DNA of 64,000 nucleotides from Blakeslea trispora (GCA_025331445.1 JAIWNE010000039.1:62001-126000), one strand, 5' to 3'. Shown: positions 12,085 to 26,304, counted from the stretch's first letter. Translations and numbers: made by a program. Notes: generated by a model from the sequence alone, not told the origin.

Positions 12085-15000
12085 GTTGTTCTAATAAAGT
12101 GTATAAGCCCTTCTGTGTTTCTCTCTTTAGTATTTTCCTGCCGTTTCTTTGTGACATCAAGACAATAAAGAAGGTCTTTACCTACCAAGTGCAAGTAGAT
12201 TCAAGTTTAGAAGAAGAAGAAAAAAGTCTTTAAAAAGAGAGAGAGAGAGAAAAGAGAGGGAAAAAAAAATTAAAAAAAAAAAAGGGAATATCAAAAGGAT
12301 ACAAAAGAAATGTAAATTGCGAATATCAAGCAAAATTGTCACGCGCTCACGTGACATAAATCTAGCAAACTGAAAATCCCTATTTAAACAATGGTATTTT
12401 GTACGTCTAAACAACCCGTTTTTGTATTGCCTATTCAAGTAACTATGTTTTTTGGAATTTTAGACCCAAGAAGGAAAGAAAGATAAACAAATACAAACAA
12501 CATCAATGTGAGGAGTTTGGTTTCTTTCTTTTTTAGCCTATTGCTCAATCTACCAAGTATGAAGTGTTGTTGCGCATAATTCAGGATCATATAAAAGCTC
12601 AGTTTGATTTGTAGTCTGAGATCAAGTCCGACCTACAAAACGATATGGCCATTAGTAGATGACTCATGTCTGGCTTGAAGAGGGGAAGGAGGAGGAGAAA
12701 ACGAAGCATGGTCTTTATGTCAAGAATTGGATAAAAAGAAGAAACACTATAGAGAGCCAAAGTTATTTATGCTGTTACTCCTACAACAATCGCCCCTTAT
12801 TGCATTGTAAATGTGCTTTCCATAAATCTTGAATTGGTTGCGCATACATCTTGTTTAAACAAATCTGACCTTCTCTTTTTCTATACTATTCTTGGTTAGA
12901 AAAAGCTAATCGAAAAGCGGTTAAGATAAAGATGTGTTTATGGAAGGAGCTAGAATATGTCATAGAATGGCTTGTTGCTCAAGATATTTGGAATACTAAA
13001 TCAATTCGGACAAGAGCATCGAAGCCAAATAAAGTATGCATTTTTGACAATGGAAAAAGGAGAGACAATACACTGAAAGGCGGACTAATGATCCTACTAC
13101 AAGTAATTTATACATTGCTCTAGCTCTATTTCATTATACCAAGTCATTCATTTTCTTTATTGTTATCTTACAAAAAGAAAAGCATTTGAGATTGAGCTCA
13201 CACTACATTATCTAATTTGAGTTAACCTGCTATACTACTGATAAAGACACAAGTGTAATACAGTTCTTATTCATATGAATACTAAGTTGGCTAATCCTTC
13301 ATGGGCTCTGTTTCTTCCGTATAGCATACCGAGAAAGTAAAGGGCACAGGAAAGTACTTTGAGTATTTTGTAGTGGCACTACAGTTGATAGTTAAGATGC
13401 AAATAAGCACATTTGTTGGAGACATGAAAAATGCTTGACATACTATGAATCGCAAGGAAATGTGAGTCCCAATGTCTCGCTTATTGTATAAATTAAAAGT
13501 TATATAAAAAGTCTAAAGTCTTCATATTCTTTATTCTTGTTGTCTTGTGTGTCTTGCTTTGACTAAACTTTATAACAGAAACTGGGATCCAAGTATGGGC
13601 GACTCCTACACAAAGCTAACAGCTCTTTTGAGAAGCTTCTTTAGCTAATATTACAAGAAGAATTCTGGCTACATTTTCTCAGTACTATCAATATTGATTA
13701 TCCTTAAAAAGCATTTGCATTAGTTGTCTAATTGCTATCCATTGCCTAGCTTATTTATCTGCCATACAGAGATGCTCAATAGCATTGGGTATAGTAACTA
13801 TGGTTTTCAGGAAGAAGAAAGTCCAATGCTATCGCTAGCACCATAATCTCTGTCTTAATATAGCATTTGATCGGATGAATTTAGAAGATAAAGTAAAACT
13901 ATAGAAACAATATCAAGTCAAAGAAAAAAGATATACCAAATTGTTATGCAAAGGCTGTGTATCATCCAAAGTTTTGCTTGTGTAACAACTTTTTTAGCTT
14001 TTACAACTTAGTTCTGTTGTAAAGTCTAGCAAATAATAACAACGATATTGTGCATACTAATGAAAAAGCAGGAGGAAATGTATAGAACTATAGAAATCTA
14101 TTAAAATATATGTTCCTGAGACACATAATTATGTTCAAAGAGTGTTTGCTCATTCTTGAAGCATACTAATCAGATTTCGCCTAAAAGGTGTCTTCTGCTT
14201 AATAAAAATGTTGTCTTACTAGCAGTTTGAGCTGTATTAAAACAATGATTTTTTGTACGCCTTTTTTTTAAAAGAGAAATAAAAAATAAACTCATATAGG
14301 CAAAACCTTCAAAGAGACAAAAAAATTGAATTATAATAAAAGAGAGAAAAAGGGTCTGTGTTATTTGATGAAACTCTGCTTTACAACAAAAAGCTTCATT
14401 AGCACAGTTATTTTTCTTTTAGATCAAGGACGACTATTCATATCATACTGAATTCATCTTGCTAAGTCGTACATTTCTAGTTAGAAACATAACAAAAACC
14501 AAAATAGGAAAAATGCCCATAAAAGATTATAACGAAATTGTCCAACATGCATAGTTTTAATTAAATAGGTAATTCTTTTACATTATCCAATGTTTTGTGG
14601 CGAAGCGTGAAAGTATTAATACCTTAGAGATTAAAGAACTAAGTTGAAAAGATAAATGAGCAAATGAGTCTTCATTCAAAACTGCATCTGCATTGCATTC
14701 ATTGAATTGCATGACATATAAATCTTGCAGTTAAAACAACATTATATAAACCCGAACTATCAAGTTTATGTATAACCGCATGCTATATGAGCGCACTTGG
14801 GTTCGTTCAAGGACGACAGACTAGTCTGAATACAATGCAAGCTTATATGTTCGAAAAGAGAACCAAAATCAAGTTTGATCTGTTAATTCATTGAAAGACT
14901 ATACATGGTTGCTTTCCATTAATTGAGTAGTATTTAATTTGGGAAAGGATAATTGCTGCTTGTTTTTTATAGAAAAACAACTTTATTAAATGGTCTTATT

Positions 15001-16065
15001 TCAATAGATGAGAAGAAGGGATTTGATCCGCTGAAAGTAGTATTTGATCGCAGCTATCGTCAACATCTGCATACCTTTTTTCAGCCAAATGCTCAATTTA
15101 TTTAATTGATTCACGCTAAGCTTATTGTTTTAATAAAAAGAAAATATCTAGCTCTATCCTTGTCATCTAATGCTTAGGATATGATGTTTTCTTGGAAAAG
15201 CTTGATTGTATAGCCATGCTATTTTTATCTATCTTTACCTTTAACACGTTGCCTAGAATTCTGACTTGCCCATTCAATCACGTTCAAAAAACGAGAAGAA
15301 ATGCTCATACAACCGTCTTTTTAAGGCGCAAATTTGAACAGTTCTTTTGTTAAGATATATCTAAAAGCAATGCTCTTTATCAATAGTTAGTTTTCAAAGA
15401 CAAAAATATTGATTAAAATGAAGTTGTCTAAGTATGCTTTCAATGTTGATCACATAAAATGTTGCCAATTGCTTCATTGCTAAATAAAGCAAAGAAAAAG
15501 AAGTTGTTATTGTGACATAGAGATAATATAGGCTTCTGGTAATTTTGTATTCTGAAACGATCACTCACTTTTTCATGAATGAAGTAAGATATACAGACCA
15601 TATTGATATCAGTTTTTAGCTAACTGAGATCGAGCAAAACCAAAAAGATACATAGTCACTTACTGACCTACATATTGAAATAGTCTAAATGAAAGCTCAG
15701 TATGAACTTATCCAAGCGTAAAAAGTTCAACAAGCTAACATAACATACATCTTAATTGTATTGACTTGGTTTCATATGAGTACGATTAGCGACCAAGAAC
15801 ATTTAGCTGGTCATCTCTACAGTTTATGCATACTTGATTGCGCAAGTCTCTATGCTGTTCTTTGACAAAAATAAAAAAATAAAAACTTTTAATGATCTAT
15901 CCTTTCAAGTCAAGATCACCATTCTCTCCCTATCCTCGGAACTTAAACTTCAGATCCTTTATTAACTGTGAATGACTCTTTGTGTCTATTCTCTTATTTT
16001 TTCTTTTAAAAATGACAGTGTATTGTAAACATAAATGTTAGCCTTTCTTTCCTTTGTTCAATCAT
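12085..16065. other. Long intergenic region with transposon-derived fragment
   Basis: Nearly 4 kb hold no convincing gene. An AG-rich block just upstream of the PP2C start is probably its promoter. The only structured piece is the diverged repeat at 12,932-13,090, described separately. The rest is AT-rich, without long ORFs, tRNA-like arms or terminal repeats that I can see. Confidence 0.5.
12932..13090 (+). repeat. Diverged dispersed repeat, copy A (relic of a coding element)
   Basis: This segment is similar, at roughly two thirds of positions by eye, to 49,298-49,440 (copy B). Shared blocks include GAGCATCGAA/GGGCATCGAA followed by CAAATAAAGT, and AAGRAGAGACAATRCAC near the end. Copy A still has a 63-codon open frame (KELEYVIEWLVAQDIWN...RTRASKPNKVCIFDNGKRRD), suggesting that both are remains of a transposon-borne gene. 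Copy B is interrupted by stops. I do not recognise the family. Confidence 0.5.
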
Positions 16066-17165
16066 ATGTACATTGTCTCTTTGTTTCTCTATCTAAACTA
16101 TGCTATGGCAGAATGCAATGGTGGTCCTGAGCTCTGTCAAAAGACATATGATAGCATCACACACCTAGTTACGCACAATTCTTATGCTTTGACTCCTCAA
16201 ATAGGTGCAACGCAGGATTATTCGATCTTGGAGCAATTGAATGATGGTGTTCGGGGAATTAAGCTATCGGCAGTTCCATCTCCTACCAATTCTTCTGTCA
16301 TCCAACTCTGCCACACCTATTGTGCAGTGCTGGATGCAGGACCTGCAAGTGATACACTGAGTATCATTTCGGACTGGTTAAAAGAGAACCCCAAAGAAGT
16401 TGTGACAATCATGTGGAACAACCTCTACAATATGAAACCAGCTCAGTTTGTAGAAACTTATGAACAAAGCGGGGTCATGCCATATGTATATACACACCTT
16501 AATCCAACAGACGCATGGCCTAGTTTGCAAACCATGATAGATTCAAATCAGCGCTTAGTCAACTTTATAGATGTCGAAGCAGATGTAGGACATGTACCAT
16601 GGTATGATCTAGAAAAGCACTGAGATATGAATGCAATTTTAATTATCTGTCTAGGCTGATGGACCAGTTTTCTCAGGTCTTCGAAACACCTTATGAGAAT
16701 ACAGAAGCCTTTAACTGCAATGTTGATAGAATAAGTCAGGATTTGGATCCAAAGAACATGATGTATGTCTTGAACCATTTCCTTTATGGTACTTTTGAGA
16801 TGGGTGCAATCAAAATACACATGCCCTTAAAAGACAAGGCTGAGGTAGCAAATGGACGCGCATCCTTAGACGAGCATGTTCTGAATTGTACAAATGTGTT
16901 CCAAAAAAAGCCGAACTTTGTGGAAGTTGATTTTTATTCAATTGGTGAATGTCTATCTGTTGTGGCTGAACTGAATGGTGTATCTATGCAACAACCAACA
17001 TCGAAAATGGATCAGGCTCATTTGGTGCACAAGAATGGCTTATCTGTGACAGATCATGTTGTGATTGACAACAGCATATCAGTGGGGACTCAGTTAGATC
17101 CAAACATTCGAGTCATTCTTCTGAAGCTATTGCTTCTTAATCTACTTTGTGCACACATCTTCTAA
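16066..17165 (+). CDS. Secreted/anchored PI-PLC X-domain protein (PLCXD-like)
   Basis: Two exons, 16066-16601 and 16655-17165, join in frame to 348 residues and remove an apparent TGA after exon 1. The first ~20 residues form a hydrophobic signal peptide ending at NYAMAECN. The X-domain catalytic histidines are in THNSYA and LCHTYC, as in bacterial-type phosphatidylinositol phospholipase C and PLCXD proteins; VPWLMDQF...FETPYENT and the FNCNVDR block are typical of the fungal family. The last ~20 residues are hydrophobic (ILLKLLLLNLLCAHIF) and could be a GPI-attachment signal or membrane anchor. Whether it cleaves phosphoinositides is not proved; many PLCXD-like fungal proteins are uncharacterised. 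I start at the ATG at 16066, since the upstream extension begins on TTG. Confidence 0.85.
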
Positions 17166-19089
17166 CTGACTGCTTCCTCTTTTAAATAGGTTATTGGTAG
17201 TTGTACCTAAAATAACTCAATGTGCAACGTCAGTCAAAGTTTTTAGAGAGAAAAAAAATTAACTATAATCATACTTGTAGAATACCCAAAAAGAAGTAAA
17301 GCCAATTTGTATGTATAGATAATTAACTGTGTAGTTCTGATTGCAACCAAGATTAAGTTGCTATCATTTTCTTCATTCAACAATAAAAAAAAATTAATCT
17401 TTCTTTAGATCCCTCCCTATTTCTTTCCTAAAGCTTCTCTTATTTTCAGCAGAATGCTTTTAAAACAACAAGATGCTTCGCTTTCAAGTGACCGCTTTCT
17501 ATTTTTCTTTCTTTCTCTGCCTTTACCATACGTAAGAACATTCGACTTAATCAGCCCATAATACTTCACGTTAAACGGTACTTTAAACGTAAATAGTGTT
17601 GCAACCAAATGGACGGACTTCAGTGGTTTTTAAGGTTTACATTGTACACCCACATTTTAAAAGGAGCAGGGCCAGAAAGCTGTCTCTTTCCATACAAGAG
17701 GTGTGATGTTAAGCACTAACTCTTCTTTGGTAAAGTACATGTAGTAAAAAGAGAGCATGCAAGTCAAAAGTAGACAGAACAATAAGTGCTTCTACATTAG
17801 TGCCAATTTACAAATGTTAAGAAAAGAAAGAGCGACCAAAGTGCTCTGATCTTTTTTACACTCCTGAAATATACCCGGCTTTTCTCATCCAATTATTTCC
17901 TTTCTGTCTCTTCATCAAGATCAGCCATGATATATTAAAATCAAGCATTGATGATAGGATATAAGTTGACCCAAATCTATCTCATGGTTGGCTTTTGCGC
18001 ACTTATTCTCTTGTTCTTTCTCTCTTAAAAGCGCTTACCAATATAACCTGACGTGCATTTATGAAATGCTGCAATTAAGGTATTACAATGTACTTCATTG
18101 GGTTTGAGTCAAACACATGTTTGGTAGTACAATTTTAGAAAAGAGCACAAACAAACATCCAAGTGTATTCTGCATATAAAAAGGCAGGAGCTGAGCTGAT
18201 TTCATTGGCAGAGCTCTTTAGTAACACAACATTAGTTATAAGTGCTACTGTCCTTTTTTATGGAGATTCCAGATCATTTAGAAATACTATTCCACAGGTG
18301 ATGAGTATTGGTAATTGATTTCGAATGAAACTTGTGTGATTATAATTGTTGCGGAAAAGCAAGGTGGGCATCATCCGAGACTACGGTTAACACTCTTGTA
18401 TTCTCTATTTCATCTTATCAAAACCAATTTACTGAGCGGAACAAAAAGCTGTAAATAAACCTAATGCTCCCTTTCTTCTTTACAGGGTTTGTAATTCTTA
18501 TTCCCTTTATCTTTTGCCAAAAGAGATTCTCTTTATGTATTCGAACCATAAAAGTAAAAGTTAAGTCCGCTTATTTAAACAAACAAAGCAGGCTTGCACA
18601 AAAAAAGACAAATAGCCTTATGTGCTTCTTATTCTCTGACTAAAGCAACTTTCCTGTGAGCAAAGCATTTTCTACCCATTTTCATTGGGCAGACATCAAG
18701 CATACTTTGTTCTTCAGTCATGGATGTCAATTGTCTTTTGTTGCGAAATGTACAGGCATTGCGCAAGCAGCATCATTTAGGCCTTGGTCTATGCCTTATA
18801 AAAGTTCGCTACAATACAGCTATTGAAACAAGTCGCTTTTCAACCAAAAAAAATTTTCTGTAAAGTAGCACAAGAAAATAGTAACCAAAAAAGATTCTAT
18901 ATAAGCTCCGTAAAGCATAGATCTTTTTTGGCTCAATTAAGGTTTGGGTTGTGCAAGACAAGTAAACTAAGCAAAGATCAAATATTCGACATTCCCTATT
19001 ATAGGTCTTTGAGCTAGAAAAAAAATATAAATTTCGCAGTCTATTTTTTCTCTTTTTGTTGACATTCGCTTTCTTTACTTTCTTATATC
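17166..19089. other. Intergenic region
   Basis: About 1.9 kb between the PLC-like gene and the MFS gene. Only short ORFs without recognisable features occur (for example 17417-17608 and 18823-19017, the latter starting on a non-ATG codon). I see no RNA gene or repeat. Confidence 0.5.
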
Positions 19090-20838
19090 ATGTCTCATCA
19101 AGGAGAGCAAATCCCACAAGATTACGAAGAGAAATTAGTCTTGGATGACGTTCAGACTATTGTCTATGACACTCAGGATGTTGAAAAGACAGCCATTATC
19201 GATTCTACCGAGATGACGCCTGAATTGGAAGCTGCAGAAAAATCACTTTTGAGAAAACTTGATTATCTTTATGTCATGCCATGTGTTGCTATTCTCAATT
19301 TCTTGCAGGTATGACAATTGAGCAGCAAGTGCCCAAGAGTGTAATTTACTGACTGTAACTCTCAAATAGTTTTTTGATAAATCTGCCTTGAATTATTCTG
19401 CTGTTCTTGGTATTAAGGAAGATACACATATTACCACTGCTGAATTTGGTTGGCTAGGTTCTATTTTCTACCTCGGTTATCTGATTTATCAAGTAAGCAC
19501 GTCAACAAATTTCTATCATTACTTGACCATCTAATTTTCTCTTGAATTGACAGATTCCTAATGTTTACTTACTACAAGTGTTCCCTATTGGCAAGTATGT
19601 TGGTACCCTCATTGTTATTTGGGGTGTTGTTCTTGCTGTTACATGTGAAGCCAAGGATTTCTCACAATTGGCTGCTTTGCGTTTCTTGCTTGGTTTCTTT
19701 GAAGCTGGTATTTACCCATGTTGTATCATGTTGATTAGTACAATGTATCGCCGCTCTGAACAATCTGGCCGTATTGGTTGCGTTTATATCTGTAATGGTC
19801 TTGCTTTAGCCGTAGGTGGTCTTATTGGTTATGGTATTGGCCACATGCAAAATGTTGGTGGAAAGGCTGCCTGGCAATGGTTTGTAAAAGACATAAGAAT
19901 GACATTATACAGTTTGCTGACGAGTCTTCTTTTCATTAGGATTATGATTATTCTTGGTTGTATTACTATCTTGTTTGGTTGTTTCTGTTTCTTCTTGTTG
20001 GTAGACAAGCCCAAGTCTAAATTCATGCGTCTCACTCCTGAACAAGAAAAGGTTGTTGATATCCGTCAATTGGATAACGCCACTGTTGTTACTAGATCTC
20101 TCAACTATAGCCAAATCATTGAAGCCCTCAAGGAACCTCGTTTCTACTGTTTCATTCTTGTTTCTGCTCTGATCAACCTTCAAAATGGTGCATTGAATAC
20201 ATTTGGTGCTATCATTACATCCGGTTTCGGTTTCTCTGTAAGTCTCTAATCTCCTAAACAAACTTTCTTGATATTAATCCTTTCTTCAACTTTATTAGGG
20301 TCTTAACTCTATCTTGCTTACTGTCCCTAACGGTATTACTGATTGTTTGTATATTGTCTTTGCAATCTGGTATAACCGCAAGTACGGTAACACCATTCAC
20401 CTTGCCTGTATCATGTTGGGTATCAGTCTTCTTGGTCTTATCTTGCTTCTTGTTATTCCTGTTGCTCAAGTCAAGTTAGTTGGTCTTTACATGTGTTGGT
20501 CATTCGCTGCCGCTTATGTCTTGTTCTTGACTGCTCTCGCTAACAACGTCATTGGTTATACCAAGAAGATCTTCTACAGTAGTGCCATTATGATTTTCTA
20601 TACTGTAGGCAACTTTGCTGGTCCTCAAATGATGTCAGCTTCAGCTGGTCCTTTGTACCTTGGGGGTATGATTGGTTTCATTGTCGCCGATTTCCTTGCT
20701 ATCATTCTTCTTCAGGTTGCTCGTTATCTCATGTTGAAGACCAACAAGGAACGCTTGGCCAATCCTCCTGCTGAAAAGAACGATCCTAATCTTGACTTGA
20801 CGGATGTTCAAAATCCTCATTTCATCTATAGACTTTAA
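19090..20838 (+). CDS. MFS transporter, anion:cation symporter type (allantoate permease/Dal5-like)
   Basis: Five exons (19090-19308, 19370-19492, 19554-19879, 19940-20237, 20299-20838) give 501 residues. The soluble N-terminus is followed by LRKLDYLYVMPCVAILNFLQFFDKSALNYS, the usual first-helix block of the Dal5/Tna1-type ACS family with its D-K-x-x-L-N/G-Y motif. Next come LRFLLGFFEAGIYPCCIMLISTMYRR (helices 4-5 with the loop-4 arginines) and twelve hydrophobic stretches in all. The family moves allantoate, nicotinate, vitamins or small peptides with protons across the plasma membrane; substrate cannot be read from the sequence. Intron 3 removes in-frame stops, with donor GTTTGT at 19880. 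The C-terminal tail is short and acidic. Confidence 0.9.
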
Positions 20839-23644
20839 AACTTTTATTTCCTTATTTTGTAATTTATCTAATCTATCATACCATACACACCCCTTCTATA
20901 GTTAATTGTACAGGATCACGGTCCTTTTTTTCAAATGTAATATAAAGTATGCAATACGTGTCTTTTCCTTTGCTAATCATATGACTTTAATTTGTAAGCT
21001 GTTTTTGTTTACGGCCTTAAAGGTATTGATAGAAACAAAGCATTTTTATTGCTTGTATATAAAAGAAGCTGGTCAAAAAAGAGAGCAGGCAACATCGAGA
21101 GAAAACAGGGACAGTGCAAAATACAAAAGACACTATTAAACAATTACCTATATTAGGGAATAGTAAATAATCAAAACGGCAACAATAAGACAACAGAAAA
21201 AGAAAGGAAATGGATATTACATGTTGTAGCAGAAACACTTGCACAGTAAGAAGATTTTACACCTTGTAAAAATGTGCTATATTGAAAAGAAAAAAGAACA
21301 GAAAGCTTCAAGAGGCACTCGTTGTTGTTGTTGTTGGGTATATAACATGGGTACTTCAGTCCCCATATAACACTAACCGCTCCTGTGCCTCAGTGCCAAT
21401 CAAACAGCCAGACAATCAACAGGAAAAAAGGAAATAAAAAGACTTCAACATCAATTAGACTGTATTATATATACCTTTGATAGATCCTTTGTCTGATCAT
21501 GTCGCTTTTTTTGGGGCATGAGCTTACTAGCCCTGCAGTCAGAGCAGCTGCTGATATTACCGCTTATGCTAATCTTGTTGCAAAAAAATAAACAAATAAA
21601 AAAAAAAATGGAAACTCTCTTGTTATTAGCTGTGTTCCTATTGCCCATCTCTACAAACCATCAAAGCAACCATCTTGTATGTCACCCTTGAAACTTTTAC
21701 TATCGCTTATACTCAACACTTGATAAATAGCTACAAATTTGTACCTCTTCAAGAAGTGTGGTCTAAACTTGTATCTAGGGTATAGAAGGTATGATTTATT
21801 CTTAACGAAGAATTATTTAGTTATCAGAGACACACATGAACAACAAATCAAGGCTCTTTACTTTTTATGTGTCACTTTCAAATAACTACAGGTAGTGTTG
21901 TATTTGCAGTAATTTGCTGATTACTTTGCCTAATTTTTGTCAGCAATCTGATGCCACTATAAGATCTTCTTTTCTTTATGTAGCAATAAACAACTCCACA
22001 AAAGAACTTCTATAGAGAGAGTTTTGGGAACTAGGGTTAGGAGTTGCGATTACTGTATAAGGAAGTAACTCCGCCAATGACCACATTTTTACTAGTCTCA
22101 AGCAAAAGTTAGCGTCTTCACTTTTGTCTAAGATTAGTGGTGTATGTTAATCCTAATATTTTGATTGGTTGACACTCACACTTTACGCTAAATAACAGCT
22201 ATAGCACGGAGAAGCATACACGAAGAACGTAGAGTATAGAAGCAAATGCATTCTTACTGATGCAGTGTGATTACAATCATATAGAATAAGCTGAAGAGAA
22301 ATTGGCTATAGCTTCGTTGTTCGAGTTGGTAATTTTGCTACGAGATGTCTTCTTTGGCCAAGTAAAAGAAGGGTGAGGGGCTTTGGTAAGTAACAAATAG
22401 CTCATCTGGCAAGTAAAGCTCGTTTTTTCAGATTGTAATTCAATTCATTTTTGCCCTCCTTAAAAGTTGATGACTTTAGCTAATGATTGGACTTTTTAAT
22501 TCCATGTAACAGACACAGGATAACTGCTCAAATATGAAATCTGACAATCTCTCAAAACTAAGCAGAAGATTGAGATTGGTTGATAGAAAATACATTAAGC
22601 CTTCATCTACATCACATGCATTACTATTTGTTTTTCTGAGTGCTGTAGAATGTAGCTTTTCTTGTCTGTTATCACCTTGGATGAATTCATCGTGGCAAGC
22701 CTCCACCATGTCTTTATCTTGTTGCCAGTTGCTTGACGTTTCATTTGCGTCTGTGTGTTCCTTCACGTATCGACCAGCCTCTCTCGTATAAACCAGACAT
22801 ACTTTAAAAACTCTAAAAAAAAAGAGGCAATACCAAGTGATACTGGCAGTTTATCTGTCCTATGCTGATCATTTTCGGATTCAATTGAGTAAACCCAACA
22901 ACTCAGTCCCTCCTCCCTGCTTCCTCACTAAACTATTGCCATTACTTTTCTTTGAAATAAAATGAAAGGGGCTAATGCTCTCGTTTTTGTTTCATACTCA
23001 TTTAAGAAAGTTTTCGCGTAATAGTTGTTCTTTTATCATTTGAACTGGCCTAGTCAATGGAGAAGACATTGAACCGTGCACTCTTTGTTATGCTGTAGAG
23101 GCACTTCAATGAAGTTTTATACCGAGAAAATAAAGCAATTACAATCATAGAACATAGCAATTCTAGTAATAGTATTCTGAGCTTTAATTCTGAAGGAAAA
23201 CTTATATGCTTGTTGAAAATATAGAGGCTGAAAAAGATAGAGACAGTGTTAGTTGTATAAACATCTTTGAATTTAGAGCTATTTGGTTGGCTGCTCTTCA
23301 AGCCAGAAGTTTAAATAAGTGTGCTGAGATGAATTACAGAAGGTTGAGTTGTACTACTTTGAGTTAAAAATAATCATAAATTACCAAAGTCTGTTTTGTG
23401 GAGTACAAACTATTGTGCTTGAATTTACTAACTAATCGAGAATATAAGCCCATGGGCTTATAAATTTATTTTCGCTCATTCTGGAGTAATGATTACTCTT
23501 GAGACACAAATGGGTGGCCTGCCAAGAATCCATGTAAAAGCGCATTTGGTGCTTTTATTCAACTTGTCTGTCTTGCGAGTCGATAGTTTAGTACCATTTA
23601 TGGGCCAAGAATGAAAAGAGATTTATTAGGTATGAATAAGAAAA
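20839..23644. other. Intergenic region
   Basis: About 2.8 kb without a supported gene. It contains a (GTT)n microsatellite near 21,319-21,337. Two overlapping opposite-strand ORFs of 85-96 codons lie near 22,476-22,791 without recognisable domains. I see no transposon signature. Confidence 0.5.
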
Positions 23645-26304
23645 TTACGTATTAATGTTAAAATCAATTGTGCTCAAAGCAGGTTTGTAAATATGTAATG
23701 ACGGATTTGCTGTTGAGGATCCAGAAGCAGCTATAGCTCCATATGTTAGATGAAATTCTGGTATAGAAACAACAGATGACCGGTTAGACAAAGAGGGCGA
23801 AGGTGGTGCAGAGGTAGATGAAAAGTACAAAGAGGATTGGCAATCGTCATAAGTGGTACTGGCACAGGAGGGCGACTTTCTCACACTGGGCTCAAGTACA
23901 TCGTTACACACAGAAGCAAGTCCTTTAGCAGTAGAGGTAGTTTCTATACTCATGTTATCGTCATCAGATGGGTCGTCTGGCTCGTTTAAGACATCCGCTT
24001 GCTCTGTTCTGAATGCAAGATAGTCTTCATCATTTTCTTCATCGTTATGATGGAGACTATGGTAATCGTTTTCTTGAAATCGAGCTGTGACAAATGACTC
24101 ATTGTCTGTGCTTGCATTTTCTTCTTCTTCAATAAGGGTTGTGTGAATCAGAGGCTTTGACGCCTTCTCTATAGGAAGCAAGTGACTCGCTTCAGATGGT
24201 TCTTCTGTATGTATATTATACTGGCTCTGAGCAGGTGAAGAAGGAGCAGAATGTAGGTGCTTTTGACTATTGAAACTGCTGGTCGAGTTCACATGACTAT
24301 AGCTGTCGCTTTTTGTTTCAGTGCTATATAATGAAGTGCGTCCATTCTGAGAAGACATGTTCTCATAGCCTAATTGACGCTGATGAGTACCATTGACTAC
24401 AGAAGCTAACATACGACACCAGGCAATCAAGTCTTCTGGAGATGATGTTCTAAATACAGATGTTTTGTCTCGCTGCAATAGATTGTTAGCTGGTCGATAG
24501 ATTTCAAATATGTTGCTTGTATCTTGAAGATTTTGTTCATTAGCTGATACTCTTTCACTTTGATGATATTTGACATCTGCTGAAGGACCAATCTTGCAAG
24601 CAGGAATATATAATGTCTTTTCGGGAGTTACTCTATTGTCTAGACTGAACTGATGAAGATAACCACCTATAAAATTTGATATTAGTTGAACAAAGGCAAT
24701 TCTCTTTTCACTCAGCACATCTAAATGTATATTACCTTGACTAAGTACAAACATTCTCTCAGTAAACTGTTTTCGAACACCAAATTTCCTTTCCATTTTT
24801 CCTTTCATCAATGTCATAACAAGTGGATGAGACTTGTTTGGGTAGTTGATCCTAAGATAGTCCTTAATAGGATGCTTTTCATCTACAAGCTCTTGCTTGT
24901 GAGTCGCTTCAAAATCGCTCCATTCTTGTTGAGGAATAATTTGATCCAGCAGAAATTGAAATGGTGTATTGTCTTTATCAGCTGAACCATCCCAAGCTCC
25001 CGGTGCGAGCACTTGGTAGCAGAACTGAATGGCTGGTTTTACTGTATCAATGAGACGCGCTTCCAGTTCTCGTACATCCTGTTGGAGAGATACCATCAAG
25101 ACTCGTAGCCTGTTTTCCTCATCAATTTCTTTTTTCAAATGCCTTAAAACCACTAAAGAAAATCATTAGACAACAAGCCCCATTTGATATTCTAAGTTTC
25201 TTCTTCTTTACATAAATTGGCTACCCATGGGTCAGTCTCAGCATGCCCTTGGTTTCTACTAGCTTGCTTGCAACATCGGTTTAAATAAACCATTTTACTT
25301 CGTGTTGTTTCGGCAAGTCTCAACAATTCATCTAGAGAAAGTGCTGGATCATGTTTCATCTTTTGCATCTTTTCCTTGACTTCCTTCCGTAATTTATAAA
25401 GCGGTGATAGGTGTTCTGATTCTAAGCGCTTACTAAACTCTTGCTGCTCAGCAGCTATTTGCATCGTTAGTGCTTGGAATCCAGCTTGAACAGTAAAGAT
25501 GGTTTGGTTGACGTTCTGTGTTACTTTGTTGTCCGACGTAGTAGTGACTGTAAACGCAGCTGATTCATCCAAATGTGGATAAGCGCGTTGAAAAAAACCA
25601 CGGCTACTCTGCAAGACAATTTTGGAAACATCATCGAGCCAGCCAGTTACTGATTTAAGAAATTGGTACCAACATTCAAGTCGTGTAATTAGAATATCTG
25701 CACGATTATAGCTTGTGCTCAACGCATTCGTGTTTACACTGTGGCTGCTGTGTGAACTAAGCTTTGTAGAGTTTGAACTGGAAAGAGAAATATCGCTTGG
25801 TGGCAGATTTCGTCTTTGAAGTGGCGTTGATAGTGAAGTATTTACTGAAGCACGTTTTGTGGTTGTGCTCAAGAGATAGTCTGGCGGAAGTCCTAGATCA
25901 TCTAGATCCTTAAGTGATGCCAATTGGGTAGAGGAGACAGATGCTCGAGTCAATCGAGGCATCTTTTTGGTTACAAATGAAGGCGATACTAAGGGTGAAG
26001 TTACAGCTGTGAAGCTTTTGGACGGTTTTAAGGTATCAGGCCGTTTAGGTGGATTCTTCTTTTTGGTGGGCAAGACAAGCTCACTAATTAAGTCTGTTCT
26101 TTGGGTAGAAGCAGTGTCGAAATGTTCCTTAAATCGGCTGACATATTTAGGTTGATACTCTACTGGCAATTCATCAGAATGAGTAGATGAGGAGCTAGAT
26201 GAACTGCTGTTGGTCTGTTGATCTGCAACTGATGGCTTCCTTAATTGGCTCTTATTAGGTCTAGGTGGTGGGGAAGATGACGGTGAAGAAGGCATGCCGT
26301 CCAT
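23645..26304 (-). CDS. BAR/PH-domain protein, SLM1/SLM2-like
   Basis: Exons 26304-25212, 25152-24736 and 24666-23645 give 843 residues. The first ~200 are serine/proline-rich and disordered. Residues ~205-480 are helical (LECWYQFLKSVTGWLDDVSKIV..., KLRKEVKEKMQKMK, LRHLKKEIDEENRLRVLMVSLQQDVRELEARL) and resemble the F-BAR-like module. A PH domain follows (FTERMFVLSQGGYLHQFSLD, IPACKIGPS, then FRTSSPEDLIAWCRMLASVVNG). The last ~270 residues are disordered and acidic/serine-rich. This order, disordered-BAR-PH, is that of Slm1/Slm2, which bind PI(4,5)P2 at eisosomes and relay TORC2 signals; Ask10/Rgc-type proteins are the alternative. It is divergent from the wax-synthase-like gene, 475 bp away. 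Confidence 0.72.

Noticed and set aside
12178..12438. 86-codon minus-strand ORF upstream of PP2C
   Set aside because: It overlaps the AG-rich leader of the PP2C gene, is phenylalanine- and leucine-rich low complexity, and has no family match.
16602..16654. Apparent early stop in the PI-PLC-like gene
   Set aside because: A GT-AG intron at 16602-16654 explains it; the joined exons give the conserved VPWLMDQF stretch.
22476..22791. Overlapping ORFs on opposite strands (96 and 85 codons)
   Set aside because: Both strands open over the same bases and neither shows a recognisable motif, so at most one could be real and I cannot choose.
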